DNA from: Lucifuga dentata | Taxonomy: Eukaryota > Chordata > Actinopteri > Ophidiiformes > Bythitidae | Direction: 5' to 3' | DNA: 64,000 nucleotides | Assembly: GCA_014773175.1 (NCBI GenBank) | Contig: VXCM01001006.1 | Coordinates: 122,001-186,000 of the forward strand | In this document: positions 26,273 through 38,398 of the stretch, one piece after another | Layout: every line of letters starts with the position of its first letter | Numbering within the stretch: the first letter of the stretch is position 1 | Translations under genes and position numbers: made by a program | Notes under the pieces: generated by a model | Database searches by the model: none | What the model was told of the DNA's origin: nothing | What the model saw: only the letters and a program-made list of their open reading frames with translations

Positions 26273-26699
26273 TTTAAAGGACCATACCGGTGGTTATGGA
26301 CGTGCAAGCCCAATAAATACTGCCTGCAGACACTTTACATTATGTTACTGCCAACTATTTTCCACAACATAAAACCAAATTTTAGTTTTCATTATTTGCT
26401 AAATCCCCTGATCTTTGAAAATCAAATATTAAAGTGATAAATTCACCTTAAAATTCAGTGTTTCTGCTGCTAACACTTTAGCAAGATTGTAGAAGTCACA
26501 GTTGTTTTAATTTCTCTGTAAAAGCTGTTTCTCCTGGGACTATATTTGCTGGCAGAGACTCAAATTTTCTTCCATGCAGCTCAGTGTTGAGTTAATTTAA
26601 GTAACTGACAAAAGATTTAGGAGACGTCATGTTCTCTGTGAAGGATTATTTATCTCAAACAAATTTCAAGTCTCTACGAGTCGATTTTATTAGCATTGG
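26273..26699 (+). mobile_element. Long-TIR MITE-like element, copy 3, right TIR missing
   Basis: Starts TTTAAAGGACCATACCGG on a TTAA and follows copy 2 through the internal CCTGGGACTATATTTGC and TTTCAAGTCTCTACGAGTC segments. It stops shortly after that point without a right inverted repeat. It has the same orientation and a similar 3' loss as the copy at 8309. Confidence 0.75.
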
Positions 26700-28429
26700 A
26701 GTTATATGGCAAGAGTCCTATAACCTAGACCTCTGGGTCACACAGGACATATTGCTATTTTCTTTCTTTAATTTAGCATTTTCAACTGCAGTGGAAATAT
26801 AAAATCTCTTTCCATGTGCCTTTATCACATCTTTTTTTGTCAGTATCTCAACTATCTGTGACATTTTATCTATTAAAACTTTTCCAGCATTTCCGCTCGG
26901 GGTTTTTCATCTGCAAGTTCAAAACATGGACAAAGATGGGTGGATGAAAACCTAGTCACGAGCCAAACGGAATTTTTAATGGAAACGGTGGGCTCAATAA
27001 TGTTTTTGCGGACTTTCAACAGTATTAGAACAGAAGGTTTGTTTTGGATTGAGGAGAAAAAGAAGCAGACTGGTAATGCAGAGAAAAGGTGTTGGTTTAA
27101 CATTAGGACATTAGGACACGGTAATGTTATAAAATACATAAAATATATAATGAAGAAGTGTTTTGAACCTGCTATGCCTTTTTTGTTCCTTCACACTGTG
27201 CAGAACTGATTGACTGCTTGAAAGACCAGATTCCAATTTTTATTGTTTGACCAAAATATATTCAAATTAAAGGGATGGCTTGGCATTTGCCCATCTTGAT
27301 GAGTGTGGGTGTTTAATAACTGCACATTTTCTTTAAGCCAGCCCTGCTGACATCACGTGATGATGTTGGTGGATCATGTGTTCCTTGATCTCAATGACTC
27401 ATAACTCTGAAACCTCATTACAGTTGATTAGCAGTTTGTTGAGCTCATGCATTTTGTGCATTTCTGTCACACATAAATCTTGATAAACGGCCCCTTGGCT
27501 CACCAATATGCATGATGTAGCTTACATACATTTCATTGCTGGGACAGACTTGAAATTTCACAACACTGAATAGAAAAATACTGCTGCAAGTGCAATTGGC
27601 TAATAAAACCAACTGAAATTATGAGTCAGGATGCTTTTTTCTATAAGACTTGTTTTTTTTTTTTTTNTTGTTTTTTTTTTTTTATGTAAGTTATCATTGT
27701 TTCATATGTGCTTTGAATCGTAAATAGTTATAAATTCAAAAATGTATTCATATTAAACCAATTTGCTTCTCTGTTCACAAAAAATACACTCCATTTAGTT
27801 AAATAAACACCACACTGTCCATATTTCTACTACAGCAACAACTACGGAAATTTTTTGATTAATATTATTTTCAAAATTACTTTACTTAAAAATGTTTTTG
27901 TAGCCTGGGAGCAATTTGGTTTCTAGAAAAGCGTAGTAATCAGTTTACCAAAAAATATAACACATACATATGAACAAACCTCAATTAAAACCAGTTAGGG
28001 TGACTAAAGGTAAGACATGAAACAAAAGGAACAGCCTGTTTACTTAACTCTAGACGTTATCTCTTCTCGTCCTCTAACTGAACAACTAGCAAAGTTGAGA
28101 ATGGCGTTGGCCGTCCTCACCATATGTTTGTCAAAAGTTTCCACTTTGTTGTACCTGACACGACAACAGCAAAGCCAACAGTAAGTCCATCTTGAAATTG
28201 ACTTCTGCCGAAGAGAGATGACAGAGGATGTACAGTAAAGGTTCGAGGGACAAGGAGCGAACACAAAGGTGCAGGTTACGTGACAGGCCAGATGGTCTGA
28301 GCTGTGAACCAAAGTCACTTTTACCAGGAAGTCGTTTCACCTTCTGCTATGTCCTGTACCACAAAACTGCTGAACAAGCAAACTTAGCAAAATCTATCAG
28401 CAAATACAAAAGTGAGCACTTTTAAGTGT
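26700..28429. other. Intergenic sequence, no gene seen
   Basis: AT-rich with a T-run gap (N at 27667). Open frames near 26873-27209 lie on both strands over the same bases and show no family features. Confidence 0.5.
27650..27683. other. Assembly gap (N at 27667) in T-homopolymer
   Basis: One N inside a T-rich run. Confidence 0.85.
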
Positions 28430-28915
28430 CTTGACTTTTATTTCTTTTTATTTCCTATTGACCCCTCGCCGGGGTATAAGGAATGAAAAAAAAACACAGA
28501 CAAACAGCAAACAAAACATAGAAAACCAAAACTCTGCACAATCAAAAAATGCACAGTATTTTCTTAATAAACTTAACCAAATGAAACAAAAGTTTAACAT
28601 TTTTTGTGTCCATCAACTCCTTAAATTTATAAATAGTGGGGTTAACTCTAAAATACCTTCTAATCAGTTTGTTTCTGTCCTCATCAAAAAAAGAACAAAC
28701 AAGCACATAGTGAAACTCATCTCCTTGGTCACCATTCAAACAAAACGTACATGGTTTGAGTGTATTTTCACGTACATATCTACACTCTGAAACAGGTAAA
28801 TTATGACTCCCACNGTACATGGTTTGAGTGTATTTTCACGTACATATCTACACTCTGAAACAGGTAAATTATGACTCCCACACCAATATTTAGACATACA
28901 AGTTCTTTCTTCAAG
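28430..28915 (-). mobile_element. LINE 3' fragment: C-terminal end of reverse-transcriptase ORF plus tail
   Basis: Read on the minus strand, about 28900 down to 28542 encodes the end of a non-LTR retrotransposon ORF2. It has a terminal C-X2-C-X9-H-X4-C zinc-knuckle-like pattern (CTFCLNGDQGDEFHYVLVC), then an N-P-T-I-Y-K-F-K-E-L-M segment and a helical K-rich end. Downstream on the same strand a short tail with a CCCCGGCGAGGGG-like word and AAATA-rich repeats ends near 28430. Only the last hundred-odd residues of the ORF remain (5' truncated), as usual for LINE insertions. The clade cannot be assigned from this piece. A false 67-bp duplication at 28814 breaks the frame. Confidence 0.65.
28747..28881. 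other. False 67-bp tandem copy across single-N join (in LINE ORF)
   Basis: 28747-28813 and 28815-28881 are identical, with one N at 28814. The extra 68 bases shift the LINE frame; removing one copy restores it. Confidence 0.88.
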
Positions 28916-29000
28916 TACTGCCAACCATTTTCCAACGTAACATGTATTCTGATGACATTAATTGAGCTCAACCATGCAAAACCACTGTATTGTCCTTTAA
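28916..29000. mobile_element. Long-TIR MITE-like element, copy 4, terminal remnant
   Basis: Only about 85 bp remain: CTGCCAACCATTTTCC from one terminal repeat joined to the other end, finishing CCATGCAAAACCAC...TGTCCTTTAA. It directly abuts the LINE fragment. Either the LINE inserted into the element or a deletion joined them. Confidence 0.6.
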
Positions 29001-30999
29001 CCCATGGTTAGGTTGGTTTCACTGAGGATTAAGAGGTAACAAGGGGAAGCAGAAATATTTTTGCTTGATTCCCTGCAGTTTAGTAGACTTTGTGCACTGA
29101 TTTAGAATTGTGGTCAAACTGTTGATCGGGACCTGCCAGCCAGTCAGGAATGACTATTGTCCTTGGCCATGGTATAATACACACTTTTTTATTTTTAAAT
29201 CCTAAGCTCTTAGTTTTAGTTGATGACATATATTTCATTTCCAAAGCTTAGGAAACAAACATTTAGGTAATAAATAACCTGGAACTCCCTGCTGATTTCG
29301 CCTCTGATTAGAGAACTGATTCGACAGTCCCATCTTCTGGAAATGTTATCTTGCAGTCTATTTATTGACATCTCTTCAGATATGTTTGATTGACAGCTGA
29401 AAATGTCTGTAGAAGAAGTAAGTTTTGGTAAGTTTCATGGTTATGCAAACAGTTTGTCTTTCTATTCATGGATTGAAGACAGATCAAAAACAAGCTTTGA
29501 TTAAAAAATAATCAACCAAATTCTGGACACCAGAATAATAATGAGATAATGAATAATGTAGACATAATAATTATGCTGGCTTGGTGCTAAAAGTGGGAGG
29601 CCAGTGTTCATTTTAATGGAAAAGTTTGCTTTAAAAACTGAAATATTTGACTCTATTTCTGCACGGCACCTCATGCACAGGATAGAGCGCAGATGGATAT
29701 TGATGACTGTGCAATACCAATTGGAGTAATTAATGCTCAGGTTATATTGGAAGGACATGGCCAGCGATGTGGGCCATTTATCACCGGTGGGCTTGCCTAT
29801 TGTCGCCCCATTGAACCATTGGAGTAGGTTGGTTGAGCAGAATCTTAATTGCACCCCATGTCTGAAGAGAGGGGGGACAAGATGGGAAAATCAAGTAGTC
29901 AGCCAACCCTCCCTCCTCCTTATTCTCTCCATCGTCCTCACCTCTGTGCCAGGAGGGAGAGGAGGAGAAATACATTTGTGGCTGTGAGAAATGCACACGT
30001 TTACACACACTTTCACACACTTTCACACACATCCCAGCTGGCTGGAGTCAGTAGAAACCCAGGAGTCTGTCACACACACACTGCAGGACTCCGAGTAGAT
30101 TACAGAACTCCTGAGGAAACATTTCTTAGTCGTCAAACTGACGATGGAAGAGGATTGACCATTGCCAAGCTCCCAAAACAAACATTTATCCTTCCTCTGC
30201 AGCATGCAACATTATGTAAAAGCAAGGAAGCTTTTATAGAACAGATCAAGTCAAACTGAGGGGAAAAAAAAGAAAAAGAATTCCACCAAATGGAAAACCA
30301 ACAGGGAGCTTGCAGCTTGTATTTACTGCAATTGGTGTGAATGTCAGTCATTTTGTATAAAAGTGTGCCATTTAAAATGTGTTTGAGCACGAGAGATCCA
30401 CGCTGCTTTAAAATGCACAGTAGTTGCTGCCAGCATCACCTGACTGTTTTTCACAACATTTTGGAAAATTTCCCAGGAGGCTTTGCAGGGTAATGCTATT
30501 TTTTAAGACTTTAAAATGATCAAAGATTGGCTCTCGGCTTTCTTTCTTTTTTTTTTTTTTTGTAGCAGGAGGTTAAGGTGGAAGGGGCACAGGGCTCGTC
30601 AGAGGAGCGCCTAATTGAAAACATAAATGTCAGGAAGGAAGCGAGGCAGAGCACAGGAGCATGGTGGAGGAGCAGGTGTCCTGGGAATACCAATGAGCGC
30701 TCATTATCATTGCTGTGTTTTACTGTATTAGGCCAGATGAAGGGGAAGAGCTGCAAGGAGGAAATGAGGGAGGAAGGAAAGACAGATAGGGAGAAAGGAG
30801 ATGAGGAAGGAGGGAGAGTTGACAAGGAAGGCCAGCGGGAATGGGGAGATTGTAAATACAGAGAAAGTAGTAACAAGAAGGTACACAGTTGACAGGTGGG
30901 CACAAAGGGATGAGAAGAGACAGATTTTGCACAAACGTATTGGTCGGTTTCCAGAAGTGGCAAGTTTACGGTCCCTTTCTTTTGCATGTGTGTTTTTGT
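29001..30999. other. Intergenic sequence, no gene seen
   Basis: Unique sequence with a purine-rich (GGA/GAA) tract around 30760-30880 and a T-run near 30548. The 136- and 191-codon frames here lie opposite or across each other, use low-complexity sequence and have no recognised domain. Confidence 0.5.
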
Positions 31000-31220
31000 A
31001 GATGAAGCAGCAGGTGGATCGCAGCCAAAAGCATTTTCTGCGAGAGATAAACAAACCCGAGCGTTCCTCCGCGCATACCGATGTGCCACAATCAACTTCT
31101 CACGCCATCCCTTCTCGCTGTCGTTTCTGTCATTAGTTCACATCTAGTGACTAACTGTCTGCTCGGTCAGCGCTGCGTTAAAAAAATGCAAATGCGCAAA
31201 TGTTTTAACTGCACTCCATT
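31000..31220. promoter_or_regulatory. Candidate conserved noncoding element with octamer site
   Basis: This block is more GC-rich than its surroundings and includes an ATGCAAAT octamer at 31186-31193. No coding frame with features. Regulatory role is inferred. Confidence 0.25.
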
Positions 31221-31673
31221 ATGAGATGCATTGCAAACAAGACACCGCCGCCCCTCCAAACTGCTTGTGTCAATAGAAGGGAGGGGGGAGATAGAATGTC
31301 ATATGATAGACCGTCGACCTTTCTCTTCCATCAGACTGTCAACGCGATGACAAATAAACGGTTAAGTCGAGCTGGAGCGCTGACGCTAAGCAATATAGAA
31401 ACCTCCAATTTTCCAGCCTTGCCTCACTTATTTCCAACTTACTGAAAGATTTTACACTACCCGGAGTAGCCACACATACACACACATACACACAAGCGTA
31501 TACACAGAGTTGATGATAAGCAGTGTCCAGTCCATCCACCTCGCTCACTTTAGCTTCTTTTATGGAATGACACTTGACAGAGTACTTCAGAAATTCCCCC
31601 ATCAGCAGTTTCATGGTCCCTGCAAACCTGCAGGCCTCAGCAGTCACAAGAATACACAACCTCAGTGCTATGA

Positions 31674-31711
31674 TTTTTTTTTTTTTTTTTTANTTTTTTT
31701 TTTTTTTTTTT
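31674..31711. other. Assembly gap (N at 31693) in T-homopolymer
   Basis: One N inside a T-run. Confidence 0.85.
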
Positions 31712-31798
31712 ATAAATGCCTTAACTAAGTCTTTCTTTTCTTCACTTTTACTTTTTCCAGACATATACTGTACGAAATGTCTAATTTTGTAGTTTTTA

Positions 31799-31821
31799 AG
31801 CAATTGCAATTGCAATTGCAG
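31799..31821. repeat. Short (TTGCAA)n tandem repeat
   Basis: Three and a half hexamer units of a partly palindromic CAATTG/TTGCAA word. Confidence 0.8.
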
Positions 31822-32772
31822 GTGAGTCAGAAAAAACGTTTTGATGGTGGGAAGGTGAACTCAAGTGCACGTACAAAGAAATTAGATTTTATTAGGTTTC
31901 TTAAACATGAAACTTTAGAAATTCAGGTTTAAGATGCTTGAAACTAGATGAGGTATTTTTTCTTTAAACACATTTTAAGACTTAACCTCTTGAAACAAGG
32001 CTGCAACATTTTTTCTTTATAAAAATGTCTTACCATTTCTGCCAAGCCTGTAAACAACAAATGAGCCCTCATAATCAGCAGAAGTGGCAAAAACACCATT
32101 TTTGAGGCTTTTTTGCTTGTTTATGGAGTATAAGGAGTCATTTAAAAATAGATCATGTGACTATCAAGTGAGAGTTTTCTAGAATCACCTCCCATCAAAA
32201 AAACACTATTAATACAGACATTTTACATTATACAGACAAATTACTGCATAAAACTAAGGATTAATTGATATCAATATTGTAATGTAGGTTTATTATCCCT
32301 CGTTATGGCTATCCTACAGGCTCTATGGCTATTGTTAATCACCATCTTTTTATATTTTTAATATTATAATTACGTTGGATGTTAGCTGAATGTTAGCTGA
32401 ATATAATTAGTTGGATGTTATGCAATTGTATTAATTCTGATTATAGGTATTGTGATTGTGTCTTGGCATGATGATGCATTTCATATTTTGCATGGCTTAT
32501 GCAACAGCCAGTATACATATGGAGATTGTATCTTGATCTTTTATCAGTAGTACTGTAGTTTTTCTCCTAGCAATGTATTATAGCACATGGCATTTTAACT
32601 TTTATGATGATGTTTATAGCTGTATTTGAGGTTTGAATGTTGAATGGATGTGAGTATGTATGGAACAGCACCTTGATGCCTAAGCCAAATTTCTCTTTGG
32701 AGACAAAGTTGACCTTGACCTTGACATTGCTTATTGTAATAAGTACGTCCCACATAATACTTTTGTCCCAAC

Positions 32773-32845
32773 GCAGAAAGTGCGGTTGTTTTTAATTTTT
32801 TGGTGAAAGGCTTCTCCTGGGACTATATTCCCTGGCGGAGATATA

Positions 32846-32878
<33 letters not shown>

Positions 32879-33168
32879 TTCGCTCAGTGTTGGACCAGTT
32901 CAATAAAGTTACTTAGACAACAAATTTAACAGACGTGTTCACTGTGATGAATTACTGATCTCAAGCACATTTCAAGTCTCTCAAAGTTGATTCTAATAGC
33001 ATTCTGGAATGAACTGAAACCAGTGACAGTCCAGAAGGTAGGAAAAATAATTCTAATATTTACCGCTCCAGTAGTATGTTTTGGTAAATGTGTTGTCAGC
33101 AACGCAACGTGTATGTGGGTTGAATATATTGTGCTAAAACATGGAAAACCATTGGTACGTTCCTTTAA
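32773..33168 (+). mobile_element. Long-TIR MITE-like element, copy 5, left TIR missing, T-run expanded inside
   Basis: Starts within the interior (GGTTGTTTTTAATTTTTTGG), then shows CTCCTGGGACTATATTCCC, TTTCAAGTCTCTCAAAGTTG and a complete right inverted repeat ending CGTTCCTTTAA. Where other copies have a few T, this copy has a run of about 30 T (32849-32878). The left terminal repeat is absent. Confidence 0.72.
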
Positions 33169-33569
33169 AAAAGCTTAAAACACACAATAGGTTGTCTCTG
33201 CACACACTACTACTTCAACTGTGCATTATACTGCAGTGTGTGTAAATGGAAGTAACTTTTATTCCTCTCGTATCTGTCAGACTGCTGCTCAGAATCACTC
33301 ATCTAAACACCTCAACACAACCCGACTGGTGCATAGAAGAAAAGAAAAAAAATCGAACTTCTGCTTCTCTTCCACCAAAGCATATGGCAGCATGTAACAT
33401 ACGTACAATCCATCTCTGGAACTTTCTCTCTCTCTCACTCCCCCTTTTCCCCTGCATCTGTCTCTTCAACCCCAAGGCTAAACACACTGTATTGTATCCT
33501 TCATGTTGATTCACAAGGAAAATTGTTACCGGCAAACTCTGGTGCCATCGTCTGGCTCCTCTGGTGCCT

Positions 33570-33616
33570 TTGTGTGTGTGTGTGTGTGTGTGTATTTCTG
33601 TGTGTGAGTGTGTGTG
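33570..33616. repeat. (GT)n microsatellite, interrupted
   Basis: GT run with TATTTC and GA interruptions. Confidence 0.9.
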
Positions 33617-35027
33617 CTGCCATGCCTCTGTTGAATGTATTGGAATGGCAACAGTCAGAGCAGACGCTAATCTAAAGTGCCAGGTTAGCGGCATCACGCA
33701 GGCTGCTATCACTTCTGCACATAAACAAGTCACTCTCCCAGAAGTTTGGTTGCTACAGGAAGTAAGTAGGTTGAATAAATGAAATAGACATCTTCAGGGG
33801 CCCCGTTCTCCTGCTGTCCTGGTCTCCATAGGGTCTGATGGATATGTACATGGTAACACTTTACATATTGTTGTCTGAGAGGCAAAATCAATACAGGCAT
33901 TGACTATTTTGTTTAGCTACTTTCTCGCAAGAAAACATTTCAATCAAAACAACCACAGTTTTTAAAGTCAAAACTGTCTCATTCACCTTATTAATGTTAG
34001 AGGTAACGTGTAATGCGCTGCTGTTTCAAATTTTTATTTTTCACGTTCGTTTGCCTCGGTTCATTGATCCTCCTGCTGCCAAAATATGCGTGTGAGTGGG
34101 TGGGAGAATGTAAAAGTACAAAATGGCAGAGGAGGCTGGATGCTGTAAGTGGAGATGCTTTATTTGTTTTGTTGGAAGTGCTTTATTTTGGAGATTATTC
34201 TGTTTAAATTAAAAATAAGAATATGAGCATATGTGCAGGTGGGAATCGCCGCAGCAGGAAACTTCACAAAAATTCAGTCGAAGCAGAAAACGTGGCCTTA
34301 CGAAACTATGGTCAGCAGAAACACAAGAACAGTGTTTCAGGCCACATTGTTGAGGAAATGTCTAAAAATGTGTTTTTCTGACAAATTTAGAATAACATGC
34401 TAAGGAGAGTTTTTAGAAATGGGTAATGCAATTATTCTTATAACTACATATTAATGGAGTAACTTTCCACCCTCCAGCCAATCATTTATACCAGCATTAA
34501 GTTACATTTTTTAACTGTATTCACCCAGGAAAAGTTTACCGTCATAATCTTTAAAAAACAAAACAAAACAAAAAAAAAACTCCAAAGTTATTACAATCCT
34601 TCCCTGATTTCAGGGTCAGAACTTATCAGTCAGACATATGGTTACATGACAAGCAGTTTGAAATAGATTACGAAACCCAAGCACATAAATTTCCTAGTAA
34701 TGAATCATAAAATCACAGCAAATATGGAATCTTGTGTTGGAGAAGGCTGTGGTTAATAAATAGGAGCGTGGCTGTTGACATTAGGGTGACATTGTGCTCA
34801 TAAACATCTGTTTTGTTTAGTCAAGACAGGCTACTCCCTGAGGTTCCTGCTGCTTAGCATTATCAAGTCCATGTGGATTTGTGTTTATGCGTGTGTGCAT
34901 GTGTGTGTACGTGCACTGCATTACTGTACATGCAAGAATGAATTTGTATGCACATTGTGCATCAGTACATGGGCATTTGTGTGTCCTTATGTACGATTGG
35001 CTAATTAAGTGTAGCTCTCCCACAACA

Positions 35028-35064
<37 letters not shown>
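35028..35064. repeat. (CA)n microsatellite
   Basis: Uninterrupted CA run of about 37 bp. Confidence 0.95.
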
Positions 35065-35068
<4 letters not shown>

Positions 35069-35458
35069 TTTCTCCTCGGGGAGGAGAGCAGCCAGCAGAG
35101 GTTTAGCAAAGGGTGCAGACACACAGTTTCTCACGGAATACACACTGTAGCTCCAGACCTTCTATCCTTTAGCCATCCCACTGGGTGAGGGAGACAGGAA
35201 GTAAACAAGGCAGCCATTGGGACCACAGATTGTCTCAGACTGTGTGTGTGAGTGTGTAAAGAGAGAGAGGTAAAGAGGTAGAGCGCGTGTGCAAACTATG
35301 TGCAAGCTGCTTATTATCCAACACAGGACCCCTCACATCTTACCTTTTTCATCTACCTAAATCAAACATCCTCTCACAAGTGTGAATCTAAGTTCATCGG
35401 TGTGTGCAGCAGCATATTTTCAACGCATGCAAGTCTTGCAACCCAAATGCATCAATCA

Positions 35459-35482
35459 AAAAAAAAAAAAAAAAAAAAAAAA
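35459..35482. repeat. A-homopolymer
   Basis: About 24 A in a row. Confidence 0.9.
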
Positions 35483-35934
35483 GACAGCATCCGAGCAAGC
35501 TGTGATAGTTACATATTAACATCCTTTGATGTCAAACATGAAAGATATGGATATTCTTCTCATGCTTTTCTTCTCATGCAGAGCTTCTAGCCTAAATACT
35601 TCAGCAAACAAGCCGTTCTGTTCATGGAGCTATCATATCTATGCAAATGAGTAAATAAAACATGCATGCATGTGTGCTTGACTGATTAAATTTTTTTTTC
35701 CCCCTGCAACTTCACAGTGTCGTACCACACAATCAGTTGTGTGGTCTAATTATGCAAAAACACGCGTGCAAAATGTGCATACAAGGAGCCCCATCCACCA
35801 CAAAACATCAAAGACAAAGCGCCGTCCTTGTCAGAATAGCGCATGCATAAACAGATATTTATAATGTACATCACAAGAGTATTTTGTTTGTTGGCGTTGA
35901 CTGTAGCAAAGTTGAACTAAACAGAATGAGCAGC

Positions 35935-36180
35935 TAGCAAGAGGTCACTCTCCCCTGAGAATCAGCCTGCAGATCTCGGCTTCTTCTCTCGGCCCTCGTG
36001 TGGCGAATTGCATTAACCGCACGGCGAGCTGAAGCCATCGATCGAAGCAGACACTGAAATGAGCTAATTAATTAGCACAGGCGACGTGCGCAGACAGAGG
36101 ACTTGATGCAAAAGTCATTCATGAAACTAAGTCCCATCCCGAAGTCACTCCCAGCCTGGAGAAATTCCAGGTTGAGTGTG
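35935..36180. promoter_or_regulatory. Candidate conserved noncoding element with palindromic homeodomain site
   Basis: Repeat-free block with a perfect 14-bp palindrome GCTAATTAATTAGC at 36063-36076, a head-to-head arrangement of TAATTA cores as bound by dimerising homeodomain proteins. GCATTAACCGC and CCATCGATCG words are nearby. This is the block in the window that most resembles a developmental enhancer. Conservation and function are inferred, not shown. Confidence 0.4.
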
Positions 36181-36240
36181 TGTATCTTATGTAAATAACC
36201 GCTGCTGAATCATTCATGAGCGAGTGTCATGGGCAGTGTT

Positions 36241-36261
36241 ACTTTGGTATGCAAATGGAGG

Positions 36262-36304
<43 letters not shown>

Positions 36305-36357
36305 NACTTTGGTATGCAAATGGAGGGAGGGAGAGAGAGAGAGAGAGAGAGAGAGAA
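36241..36357. other. False tandem copy across single-N join, ending in (GA)n
   Basis: ACTTTGGTATGCAAATGG plus a GA run (36241-36304) repeats after the N at 36305 with a shorter GA run. The GA microsatellite length is therefore unreliable. Confidence 0.82.
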
Positions 36358-36894
36358 GTGGATATGTAAATAGCAGCATGTCGGAGGTGGTTGGTTTAGA
36401 GATCACTGATGGATCAATAGTTGAGTAGCTTGGAGGTACATTGTTTGGTGCGTGTTTTGTTGTTTATGTATGTATGTGTTCACGTCAGCTTCTATACGTG
36501 TGGGCATGCATTCAGGGGTCTAGTCTGGAACGGAATATGAACGTAGTCCATATTGCTGATGGAAAATCTATTTACAGGCAGAAAAACAACCTTTTTTTTA
36601 TACGAATAAGGTCATTGTTTTTGGTTTATTGCAGACTTACAAACATCCAGATTTTTTTTTTGTTTTTAAAGGAACACCTACATTTGATTTGCAGTGCACT
36701 CATAAGCTGTTCTTTCCTGTTTTGAAAAGATACTTTTTTTATTGTAGCTGAGTAAACAAAGTCATGAAGCAATGAGGGCAGCTTAAAATATATCTGATAA
36801 CAGAAAATAGACAGAAAAATAGGAAGAAAATGAAAAAAAAACTGTTAATTATGTGCCAGAGTTCTTCATTGTAAGTAATGAATTTTTTTAAAAT
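36358..36894. other. Intergenic sequence, no gene seen
   Basis: AT-rich. A TTTAAAGGAACACC at 36666 may be the decayed left end of the element whose right end is at 36895-36993. Confidence 0.45.
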
Positions 36895-36993
36895 TAGTTT
36901 TATGTTTTGGAAAGTGGTTGACAGTAACGTAACATGTATTTGGGCAGTGTTTATTGGGCACAAACATGCAAAATCACCAATATGGTCCTTTTA
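36895..36993 (-). mobile_element. Long-TIR MITE-like element, copy 6, one terminal repeat
   Basis: The sequence TTATGTTTTGGAAAGTGG...ACATGCAAAATCACC ends GGTCCTTTTAG. It matches the inverted form of the left end of copies 2 and 3. The final TTAA has decayed to TTAG. The rest of the element is not recognisable. Confidence 0.6.
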
Positions 36994-38398
36994 GATTTAG
37001 TCCACGAGGCCGTTACACAAAATCTACCACAGTTTTAGCACTTTTTCACACACACACACAGACAAAAAAAAAAAAAAAAAANAAAAAAAAAAAAAAAAAG
37101 CTTCAGGTCTTGGGTTTCAAACTGGGGGTCATTCTCTCTATTTTCACACAAATGATGATGGAAATGGATTATTATACCTTTTTTTTGGTAAATGTTGCAG
37201 GTAAATGTTGCAGAGCTGTACCGGAGCACATTAGGATGGAAATGGCTTGATGTCTATCAATCAGTTAGAAAATGGACTATAGCTGTGCTGCACTCTCACC
37301 ACAATCCTGAAGGGTGAGTCAGGGATTCGATCCCCACACCCCACACACAGTCTCCCCTCACACAGGGACACACCTCCAGTTTGAGGTCAATACACTCACT
37401 GCTGAGTCGACCCTGATATTTGTGAGAGAGAAACAAACAGATACAGACAGAAAGACAACAAAAACAACTTGAGAGCGAGTTATACTTTTCACTGTTTTGT
37501 AGAGCTATAGGGCACTTAAAACACACACAGTTTATCCTTGTGTGTTGTGCCATGTACACACACACACTCCCTGTACATTATACATTCATCCACAAGGGAA
37601 ATAATGAGATCAGTAAGATCGCTCCCTAAGAAAAAGAGATCTATTGAATTTTCATGGCTGATGCCCTGCGCCCGTTAACAGCATTAGGCGAGGAGCAGAA
37701 GCATCTCTCCCTCCACGTGCATCTCTCTTTCTCTGTCTCTACCTTTGGCTTTGCTCAATACCAAATTACAGCCGAGAAAATGCATGAGTAAAGAAATGCC
37801 AGATGTGAGTCTTTCTCATCAGCTTGGCAGAGGGGTCGGTGTTTCATGTAGTCTGGGTCAGTCAAAACCCTGTCAGACTCAACACTTCATGTAGCCAAAT
37901 TCAGTGAACGGTTCGAGTAAAACATTTCAACATTACGATCCCCTCTGTTTCTTCACTAAACGGTGTAAATGGTGTGAATCCCAAACATAAACGCAGCATG
38001 GTAGCTTTGGAAAAGGGCAACGATGAGACACAACTCCCACTACCAAAGCGTAAGCAACCAAAGATGACCAATCAGGCCTTTTTTTGGTGATTTCACCCTG
38101 TGATTCATATGCCAAAGACTCGTCTGTATCTCGCAGTCTTAAAGCCTCTAGCTCCTCCTGAATGAGCAAGATGGCGAATAGCTCATGAATGATCGGTGCA
38201 GAAGGGGAAACAACATCCTGTCAGAAATATCCAAAAAAGCAACATGTTTGAACATGAGTAAATTACAGTGTCACTCATAATGTCTGTGATGAAACAGCGT
38301 TTTACTCGACACCTACCTTCAATGACAGTACTTGACACAACCCCCCAAAAAAGTACATGTTCCACATATTCATAATCGACAGTTCCTGATAAATTACC
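36994..38398. other. Intergenic sequence, no gene seen
   Basis: Contains a CA run, an A-run gap (N at 37082) and a GGGATTCGATCCCC word at 37322 that resembles a tRNA B box but lacks convincing flanking structure. Confidence 0.5.
37066..37099. other. Assembly gap (N at 37082) in A-homopolymer
   Basis: One N inside about 33 A. Confidence 0.85.

Larger units (their letters stand above)
31221..32772. other. Intergenic sequence, no gene seen
   Basis: Contains a T-run gap (N at 31693), a small (CAATTG)n-like repeat at 31799-31821 and AT-rich sequence with short direct repeats (GTTAGCTGAAT, 32385-32402). Confidence 0.5.
33169..35934. other. Intergenic sequence, no gene seen
   Basis: Contains GT (33570-33616) and CA (35028-35064) microsatellites and a 24-bp A-run (35459-35482). 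The 144-codon minus frame at 33299-33733 spans a CA repeat and is not a gene. Confidence 0.5.

Noticed and set aside
30520..31095. 191-codon minus-strand open frame
   Set aside because: Ser/Pro/Leu-rich low-complexity translation of the strand opposite a purine-rich tract. No family features and no splice context.
37310..37345. GGGATTCGATCCCC resembling a tRNA B box
   Set aside because: No A box at proper spacing, no cloverleaf and no SINE tail on either strand.
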